A stretch of 64,000 bases of DNA from CBDDHT01 sp965227905 (GTDB lineage: Bacteria; Pseudomonadota; Alphaproteobacteria; Rhizobiales; Methyloligellaceae), in assembly GCA_965227905.1 (NCBI GenBank), contig OZ245780.1:2852001-2916000 (forward strand), in the 5' to 3' direction. A program made the translations under genes and the position numbers. Below, one piece after another: positions 59,023 through 64,000 of this stretch (position 1 is its first letter; every line of letters begins with the position of its first letter). A model generated the notes under the pieces. It was not told where the DNA came from and searched no databases. It worked only from the letters and a program-made list of their open reading frames with translations.

Positions 59023-59484
59023 CTATTGCGGAGATATGACTTCGCTGCGGTTGGCGATATTGCCAAAGATCTGCTGCAGCGCAGTGAGTTCGCGGCCGTG
59101 AGACGGCGTTTTCTTGCTGATGTAGTTGAAGACGCGCCCGTCCTTCAATCCGTAGTTGCCCAACTTCGAAACCGTCTGCGACTGATCGAAGTAGACAACG
59201 ACAACCTTTCGGTCGACAACCTTGCCTTCGCGGAACGGCGAAGTCTTTCTCGTGCTGGAGATATAATAGTAGACATCGCCGCCGACGGTTGCGGTTGTGT
59301 CGGGCGTGCCTAGTGCCAGTTTGACCTGATCCTTTGACATGCCGGGCTGGACTTGTTGCAGATCGACATCGGTGAAAACGTGGCCATGGCGGTCGACCTG
59401 CGCAGAGCATGCGGTGAGCATGCCCGCGGCGGTAATGGATACCGCAAGTTTACGGAGTGCGCTTATGTTTGATCTGATCTTCAC
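59023..59484 (-). CDS. bamE: Outer membrane assembly lipoprotein BamE (SmpA/OmlA)
   Basis: 153 residues. A lipoprotein signal with lipobox LTAC (Cys at 26) sorts it to the outer membrane, where BamE assists the BAM complex. The mature part: LQQVQPGMSKDQVKLALGTPDT is the SmpA/OmlA core, followed by VYYYISSTRKTSPF and VVVYFDQSQTVSKLGNYGL. A C-terminal extension of about 30 residues (SHGRELTALQQIFGNI) is usual in alphaproteobacteria. It is divergent from the CBP3 chaperone gene, 120 bases away. Confidence 0.93.
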   Translation of the reverse strand: MKIRSNISALRKLAVSITAAGMLTACSAQVDRHGHVFTDVDLQQVQPGMSKDQVKLALGTPDTTATVGGDVYYYISSTRKTSPFREGKVVDRKVVVVYFDQSQTVSKLGNYGLKDGRVFNYISKKTPSHGRELTALQQIFGNIANRSEVISPQ

Positions 59485-59604
59485 GCGACAACTCTATCCC
59501 CGGAATATGGCCGTTCTCAAGCATTGAAGTATGCATGTGCCGGCTTGAACCCGTTATGGTAAACCGCATGCAACTCCACAGTTTATGACCTGGGTCGCGA
59601 CGAA

Positions 59605-60174
59605 ATGCTAGCTTGGTTCACCAACCGCCGCCAACCGCGGCAGACTGCGCACAAACTTTATGGCTCTATTGTGGCACAAGCGCGAGAGCCATGGTTCTAT
59701 CGCCGGATTAATGTGCCGGATACCCTCGAATGTCGGTTCGAGATCCTGGTTCTGCATGTCTATGTGGTCCTTGACCGGTTGCGGTCCGACGAGACGTGCG
59801 CGCCCTTGGCGCAGGCCCTTGTCGATGGGTTTTTCGACGATATGGACGTGATTCATCGTGAGCTTGGTGTTGCCGATCTGAAGGTGCCGAAGAACATGCA
59901 TCGTACCGCCGGTGTCTTCTACGAGCGGCTCGACCAATATGCCAAGGCCTTTGCAGGGGCCTCTGAGCAGTCAGCCGGAGCGCTATTGGCATCCTGTGTT
60001 TTTCCCGATGGCGGCGAATCGGACGACATCAATGCGCTTGGTGGTTATGTGACCGAACTCCACAAGTCGCTGGAACAACAGGACCCCGGAGCGCTGAAGC
60101 AGGGCCACGTGACTTTTCCCAAGTTGACAGAGCAGCAGGCAAGCGCGAGCGTCAGGGGGCTGGCTAGGCTATGA
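59605..60174 (+). CDS. Ubiquinol-cytochrome c chaperone (CBP3/UQCC1-like)
   Basis: 189 residues. The domain runs over most of the protein: AHKLYGSIVAQAREPWFYRR, VPDTLECRFEILVLHVYVVLDRL, FFDDMDVIHRELGVADLKVPKNM, and YERLDQYAKAF. Bacterial relatives of mitochondrial CBP3 help assemble cytochrome b or the bc1 complex. It overlaps the DUF177 gene (ATGA), an arrangement that is frequent in alphaproteobacteria, but the reason for pairing is unknown. Confidence 0.9.
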   Translation: MLAWFTNRRQPRQTAHKLYGSIVAQAREPWFYRRINVPDTLECRFEILVLHVYVVLDRLRSDETCAPLAQALVDGFFDDMDVIHRELGVADLKVPKNMHRTAGVFYERLDQYAKAFAGASEQSAGALLASCVFPDGGESDDINALGGYVTELHKSLEQQDPGALKQGHVTFPKLTEQQASASVRGLARL

Positions 60175-60719
60175 CCGGTTCGGCAGAAATTCCCTTCTCA
60201 AGGACGATCTCCGTTGCGCATGTCCCGGATAAGGGACTTCAGGGGCGTGTAGAGGCATCAGCCGAAGAGCGTTCTGTAATTGCCGGCCTGCTGGATCTTG
60301 TTGTCCTTGATGAACTCAGCTTCGACTACACGCTTTCCCAACAAGGTAGTGAGCGCTTCATGCTCGTTGGGACCGTGCAGGCCCGTGTGACGCAAGCCTG
60401 TGTTCTTAGCCTGGATCCCATTGAAAGCGCGCCCGCTATTCAAATCAACACTCAGTTTTGGCCAGAGACCGAGCTTTCCATGTCCGCCGATTCAGATGGA
60501 GCAATAGAGGTCGATCCGGACGAGGACGGACCCGAGCCGATCGTCGATGGCCAAATCGATATCGGACACCTGGCCTATGAGCATTTTGCGGCGAGTCTCG
60601 ATCCATACCCAAAGAAGAGCGAGGCGACATTCGATTGGTCGGATGCTCGCGCCGGTAGCAATGACGAAGGAATGGACGGGCCATTCGCGGCTCTGAAATC
60701 CCTCAAGGAGCAGACCTGA
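60171..60719 (+). CDS. yceD: DUF177/YceD-family protein
   Basis: 182 residues. The start overlaps the chaperone stop. DUF177 signature: a conserved VTQACVLSLDPIES with the cysteine near 82, an acidic middle (SADSDGAIEVDPDEDGPEP), and DIGHLAYEHFAASLDPYPKKSE. In many bacteria the gene precedes rpmF and plsX and is linked to 23S rRNA metabolism. Here rpmF is absent and plsX follows after 153 bases. Confidence 0.9.
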   Translation: MTGSAEIPFSRTISVAHVPDKGLQGRVEASAEERSVIAGLLDLVVLDELSFDYTLSQQGSERFMLVGTVQARVTQACVLSLDPIESAPAIQINTQFWPETELSMSADSDGAIEVDPDEDGPEPIVDGQIDIGHLAYEHFAASLDPYPKKSEATFDWSDARAGSNDEGMDGPFAALKSLKEQT

Positions 60720-60872
60720 ACGTTTTAGGAGCGGACTCTCCAGTCTGTCAGGATTAGAGATTCCAGTTGTCACAAACCTGCAATCAAGTATTGTCGGACG
60801 GTTTTTGGGTGTGGGACACGCACGAGCGTGTTGGGGGTGATTCACATCGTTGGAATCCCGTATTAGTTGAAA

Positions 60873-61916
60873 ATGGCTGCGTCACTCACAATCGCTTTGG
60901 ATGTGATGGGCGGTGACCGTGGTGCCGAAGTGGTACTCCCGGGCGCCGACATTTCGCTCGTCCGCCATCCGGATACGCATTATCTCCTGTTTGGCGATGA
61001 GCGGGTCATCTCGGATGTGCTCTCCAGATATCCCCGACTCCAGGCAAAGAGCGAGATCGTCCACACGGACGTCTCCATTCCCATGGACGCCAAGCCGAGC
61101 CAGGCCCTTCGTCAGGGCGGCAGAGCCAGCAGCATGTGGATGGCCATCGATTCCGTACGCGACGGGCGTGCCCATGCCGTTATTTCGGCCGGGAACACCG
61201 GCGCGCTTATGGTAATGGCGAAAATCTGCCTCAAGACGCTGCCCGAGATCGAGCGCCCAGCCATTGCGGCCATCTGGCCGACGGTCGATGCCGAATGCAT
61301 TGTCCTGGATGTCGGGGCCAATGTCGGTGCGGACACACGCCAACTGGTGGATTTCTCGGTCATGGGATCGGCCATGGCGAGATCACTCTTCCATCTTGAA
61401 AATCCGAGTGTTGGCCTGCTGAATATCGGGGTGGAGCAGGTAAAGGGCCTGGAAGACATCAGGCAGGCCGGTGCCGTACTCGAAAGATCCGAGACGCCCT
61501 TTGAGTATCACGGATTCGTAGAAGGCGACGATGTCGGCCACGGCGTTGTCGATGTGGTGGTCACCGAGGGTTATACGGGCAATATCGCCTTGAAGACGGC
61601 CGAGGGGACCGCTAAGCAAATCGGCGAATATCTGCGCGCGGCAATGCGACGCTCTCTGTTTGCTAGGATTGGCGCCGTGCTTGCCCAGGGAGCCTTCAAG
61701 GCCTTGAAAAACAAGATGGATCCCAGGCACTTGAACGGTGGAATCTTCCTCGGATTGAATGGGATCGTGATCAAGAGCCATGGAGGCACAGATCCGACGG
61801 GGTTTGCGAGTGCGATCGATCTTGGCTACGACATGGCGCGAAGCGATCTTGTCCACGCGATCGCAAAGGATGTCGAAAGGTTCCACGCATGTATGCAACT
61901 CGACGACGTAGCCTGA
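60873..61916 (+). CDS. plsX: Phosphate acyltransferase PlsX
   Basis: 347 residues from the ATG at 60873; a TTG at 60867 is in frame and no strong ribosome-binding site helps decide. Converts acyl-ACP to acyl-phosphate for phospholipid synthesis. Family marks: TIALDVMGGDRG at the start, SAGNTGALMVMAKICLKTLP, RPAIAAIWPT, LDVGANVGAD, and VVVTEGYTGNIALKTAEG, with GAPFLGLNG-like GGIFLGLNGIVIKSHG near the end. It pairs with fabH 19 bases later, the usual lipid synthesis operon. Confidence 0.95.
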   Translation: MAASLTIALDVMGGDRGAEVVLPGADISLVRHPDTHYLLFGDERVISDVLSRYPRLQAKSEIVHTDVSIPMDAKPSQALRQGGRASSMWMAIDSVRDGRAHAVISAGNTGALMVMAKICLKTLPEIERPAIAAIWPTVDAECIVLDVGANVGADTRQLVDFSVMGSAMARSLFHLENPSVGLLNIGVEQVKGLEDIRQAGAVLERSETPFEYHGFVEGDDVGHGVVDVVVTEGYTGNIALKTAEGTAKQIGEYLRAAMRRSLFARIGAVLAQGAFKALKNKMDPRHLNGGIFLGLNGIVIKSHGGTDPTGFASAIDLGYDMARSDLVHAIAKDVERFHACMQLDDVA

Positions 61917-61935
61917 TGAACGGGAGTATCGCCTC

Positions 61936-62916
61936 GTGGCTGTAATCCGTTCCGTTATCAGGGGCTGCGGTGCTTCTCTCCCCAAGAATGTCGTCACCAA
62001 CGCCGATCTGGCGAAAATCGTGGACACGAATGACGAGTGGATCACAGAGCGCACAGGCATTCGACAACGCCATATCGCGGCAGACGATGAATTCACGTCA
62101 GATCTTGGGATTGCAGCGGCGAAACAGGCGCTTATCCGTTCGGCCATCGATCCGTCTGACATTGATCTGGTCCTCTGTGCAACGTCGACGCCCGATCAGA
62201 CATTTCCGGCAACCGCTGTCCGCATTCAGGCAGAGCTTGGCATTCGGCGCGGCGCGGCGGCCTTCGATCTGCAGGCCGTTTGCTCCGGCTTCGTCTACGC
62301 GCTGGCGACGGCGGACAACTTTCTGAGAGCCGGTCCCTACAAGCGCGCTCTGGTGGTTGGCGCCGAGACCTTTTCGCGCATCCTGGATTGGGAAGACCGC
62401 ACAACGTGCGTGCTGTTCGGCGATGGGGCAGGTGCTGTCGTCCTTGAAGCACAGCCACAGAATGGGGGTCTCAATGACCGGGGCATTCTGTCGTCTATTC
62501 TGCGTGCTGACGGACGGTACGACGACAAGCTCTATGTCGATGGCGGTCCCGGCTCGACAAAGACTGTCGGTCACCTCCGAATGAATGGCCGTGAAGTATT
62601 CCGCCACGCTGTGAATAAGATTTCAGGCGTGATCGAGGAGACATTGGTTGATGTCGGCCTCGCTGCCAATGAAATTGACTGGTATATTCCGCATCAAGCC
62701 AATAAACGTATTCTCGATGGAACGGCCAAGAAAATCGGTGTGGGTGAGGATAAGATCGTCGTAACAGTGGATATGCACGGTAATACTTCCGCTGCGTCGA
62801 TCCCACTTGCGCTGAATACCGCTTACGAAGATGGCCGGATTAAAGAAGGCGATCTGGTATTGATGGAGGCTATGGGTGGCGGCTTTACGTGGGGCGCCGT
62901 TCTTGCGCGCTGGTGA
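61936..62916 (+). CDS. fabH: 3-Oxoacyl-ACP synthase III
   Basis: 326 residues from a GTG at 61936 (GGGAG nine bases upstream). Starts fatty acid synthesis by condensing acetyl-CoA with malonyl-ACP. The catalytic triad is visible: Cys116 in LQAVCSGFVYALATA, His in WYIPHQANKRI, and Asn in MHGNTSAASIPLAL. The C terminus GGGFTWGAVLARW is the family end. Follows plsX, with ihfA 200 bases later behind its own promoter. Confidence 0.95.
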   Translation: MAVIRSVIRGCGASLPKNVVTNADLAKIVDTNDEWITERTGIRQRHIAADDEFTSDLGIAAAKQALIRSAIDPSDIDLVLCATSTPDQTFPATAVRIQAELGIRRGAAAFDLQAVCSGFVYALATADNFLRAGPYKRALVVGAETFSRILDWEDRTTCVLFGDGAGAVVLEAQPQNGGLNDRGILSSILRADGRYDDKLYVDGGPGSTKTVGHLRMNGREVFRHAVNKISGVIEETLVDVGLAANEIDWYIPHQANKRILDGTAKKIGVGEDKIVVTVDMHGNTSAASIPLALNTAYEDGRIKEGDLVLMEAMGGGFTWGAVLARW

Positions 62917-63049
62917 TCGGCGCCACTTAATTGCCTCATATTAAGGGCGGTAAGGCCCGAAAATTGCCCCAATCGCCAACCGGGCGATGCCAAATAGCTG
63001 CGATTGTTGTTTTTTTCTTTGTTTCAGCACGAAATTCAGTGTTCCCCCG

Positions 63050-63079
63050 TTGACCCCTCTTCGGCGTCTCGACTAGCAT
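63050..63079 (+). promoter_or_regulatory. Candidate promoter of ihfA-merR
   Basis: TTGACC (63050-63055) and TAGCAT (63074-63079) are separated by 18 bases. The pair lies 38 bases before the ihfA start, in a 200-base gap after fabH, and agrees moderately with the sigma-70 consensus. Confidence 0.4.
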
Positions 63080-63116
63080 CAATTATTCAGTGGTCGGGGC
63101 TTGGAGCGGGTCTCTC

Positions 63117-63434
63117 ATGAGCGGCAAAACACTCACGCGCGCGGATTTGGCGGAGGCGGTCTTTCAAAAGGTCGGCCTTCCGAGGAACGAGTCTGCGGAA
63201 CTCGTCGAAATGGTGTTGAAGGAAATTGTCCAGAGTCTCGAGCGGTCCGAGACGGTCAAACTGTCGTCCTTCGGCTCGTTCGGCATCAGGGAGAAGGGCG
63301 AGCGGATCGGCCGGAACCCGAAGACGGGGCAGGAGGTACCGATTACGCCGCGGCGGGTGCTGGTGTTCAGAGCCAGCAACATCATGAAACAGCGGATCAA
63401 TTCATCTCTGGCAAAAAGGAATGCGGCAGAATAG
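63117..63434 (+). CDS. ihfA: Integration host factor, alpha subunit
   Basis: 105 residues from the ATG at 63117. DNA-bending protein: TLTRADLAEAVFQKVGLPRN, VKLSSFGSFGIREKGERIGRN, and PITPRRVLVFRASNIMKQRIN. The Pro-containing beta arm (GRNPKTGQEVPI) and the downstream MerR gene are the standard alphaproteobacterial ihfA context. It forms a heterodimer with IhfB, which is outside the window. Confidence 0.94.
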   Translation: MSGKTLTRADLAEAVFQKVGLPRNESAELVEMVLKEIVQSLERSETVKLSSFGSFGIREKGERIGRNPKTGQEVPITPRRVLVFRASNIMKQRINSSLAKRNAAE

Positions 63435-63475
63435 GAGCGGCACGGCGCTGACGCGCCGGGGGCAAGGAGAGGGCG

Positions 63476-63970
63476 TTGGGGAAATCACCGGAGGCGTTTC
63501 GCACGATCAGCGAAGTCGCCAAGGAGCTTAGTGTACCAAAACATGTCTTGAGGTTCTGGGAAGGAAAGTTCAACCATCTCAAACCGATGAAGCGGGGAGG
63601 CGGGCGGCGCTATTATCGGCCCGAAGACGTTGACCTCCTGAGAGGCATTCGGCAGCTACTCTACGAAGACGGATATACAATCAAGGGCGTTCAGCGGATC
63701 TTCCGCGAGCAGGGACCCCGCTATGTCATGGATTGCTGGTCTCCAACGGAGGACGGCGCAGCCATGATGCCGCAGGAAATCCCAGACCTCGCATTGGAGG
63801 CGGCGCAGAAGGCGGCCCAGCCCGCTGTTCAGACGACCGGACCGGCGCTCGGCGAAAACGCGCCTCAGCCGGAAGGTCGGGAGATTGGCCTGAGCGAGAC
63901 GCAGGTCGAGCTGCTGACAAGCGTGCTGGCCGAAGTCGAGGCATGTCGTCGGCTCCTGAAGAACGACTGA
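63476..63970 (+). CDS. MerR-family regulator following ihfA
   Basis: 164 residues from a TTG at 63476, supported by AAGGAG six bases upstream. An N-terminal winged helix: FRTISEVAKELSVPKHVLRFWE, then HLKPMKRGGGRRYYRPEDVDLL and GYTIKGVQRIF. A variable Ala/Pro/Gln-rich region (about 85-130) is followed by a C-terminal helix LSETQVELLTSVLAEVEACRRLL. No effector-binding domain is obvious. The ihfA-merR order is conserved in the class; the target is unknown. After it, the last 30 bases hold no feature. Confidence 0.9.
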   Translation: MGKSPEAFRTISEVAKELSVPKHVLRFWEGKFNHLKPMKRGGGRRYYRPEDVDLLRGIRQLLYEDGYTIKGVQRIFREQGPRYVMDCWSPTEDGAAMMPQEIPDLALEAAQKAAQPAVQTTGPALGENAPQPEGREIGLSETQVELLTSVLAEVEACRRLLKND

Positions 63971-64000
63971 TAACCGTCTGGATCAGATCGATGTCACGCG

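Noticed and set aside
1..64000. CRISPR arrays, insertion sequences, prophage, rRNA or tRNA genes
   Set aside because: No regularly spaced direct repeats, transposase or integrase genes, or RNA-gene signatures were seen; the genes are mostly chromosomal housekeeping and metabolic genes.

Overview
The window is chromosomal DNA of an alphaproteobacterium, probably in or near Hyphomicrobiales/Parvibaculales. The signs are a 5-aminolevulinate synthase (C4 route to haem), an LdtR/L,D-transpeptidase pair, a suf operon led by an IscR-type regulator, an ihfA-merR pair, a CtrA-type TTAA-N7-TTAA site, a RibB protein with a degenerate GTP cyclohydrolase half, and a ubiquinol-cytochrome c chaperone gene fused by overlap to a DUF177 gene. 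No rRNA, tRNA, IS element, phage gene or CRISPR array was found. The window starts inside one gene (a MerR regulator) and ends just after another MerR regulator.

Layout. 1-3.7 kb: leucine/isovalerate catabolism (liuR end, hotdog thioesterase, AidB-like dehydrogenase, isovaleryl-CoA dehydrogenase). 3.7-11.5 kb: accessory region with a FlaG-like gene behind a CtrA-type site, an RTX protein, an aldo/keto reductase, a membrane protein of unknown function, TenA, two tandem DUF3750 paralogues and a SpoIIAA-like protein. 11.5-18.8 kb: thiolase, SRPBCC protein, YdcF, small exported and membrane proteins, rhodanese, PQQ-type sugar dehydrogenase and methylcrotonyl-CoA carboxylase beta subunit. 18.8-22.3 kb, minus strand: tyrS, an L,D-transpeptidase and an alpha/beta hydrolase. 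22.4-30.6 kb: the suf operon (iscR, cysteine desulfurase, sufB, sufC, sufD, sufS, sufT, sufA), with a TfoX-N gene behind it. 30.6-36.1 kb: diguanylate cyclase, RhlE-type helicase, isoprenylcysteine methyltransferase-like protein and parE. 36.1-37.0 kb: a gene-free stretch rich in perfect inverted repeats. 37.5-41.6 kb: glnB-glnA (minus) behind a near-consensus sigma-54 promoter, a VOC protein and nnr. 41.6-49.2 kb: extensin-like protein, the valine-catabolic pair HIBYL-CoA hydrolase/mmsB, ldtR-ldt and hemA. 49.3-50.8 kb: two CoA-transferase-fold subunits. 51.1-58.9 kb: nrdR-ribD-ribE-ribB-ribH-nusB-thiL-hppA. 59.0-64.0 kb: bamE, CBP3 chaperone, DUF177, plsX, fabH, ihfA and merR.

How the genes work together. 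The branched-chain acyl-CoA genes (ivd, mccB, thiolase, HIBYL-CoA hydrolase, mmsB) lie in separate blocks rather than one operon, and the biotin-carrying partner of mccB is not in the window. The suf operon forms a complete SUF Fe-S assembly system. Its promoter carries a strong match to the type 1 IscR box overlapping -35/-10 elements, so autoregulation by Fe-S status is likely. The rib operon supplies riboflavin, but its RibA-like half has lost the zinc cysteines, so GTP cyclohydrolase II must be encoded elsewhere.

Least explained parts: the DUF3750 tandem pair, the membrane protein with an L7/L12-like tail, the hairpin-rich gaps at about 11.6, 14.4 and 36.3-36.7 kb, a motif shared by the ldtR and ldt upstream regions, and a CoA-transferase-like pair that seems to lack the catalytic glutamate. 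I found no clearly new multi-gene system. These are the best candidates for new biology.
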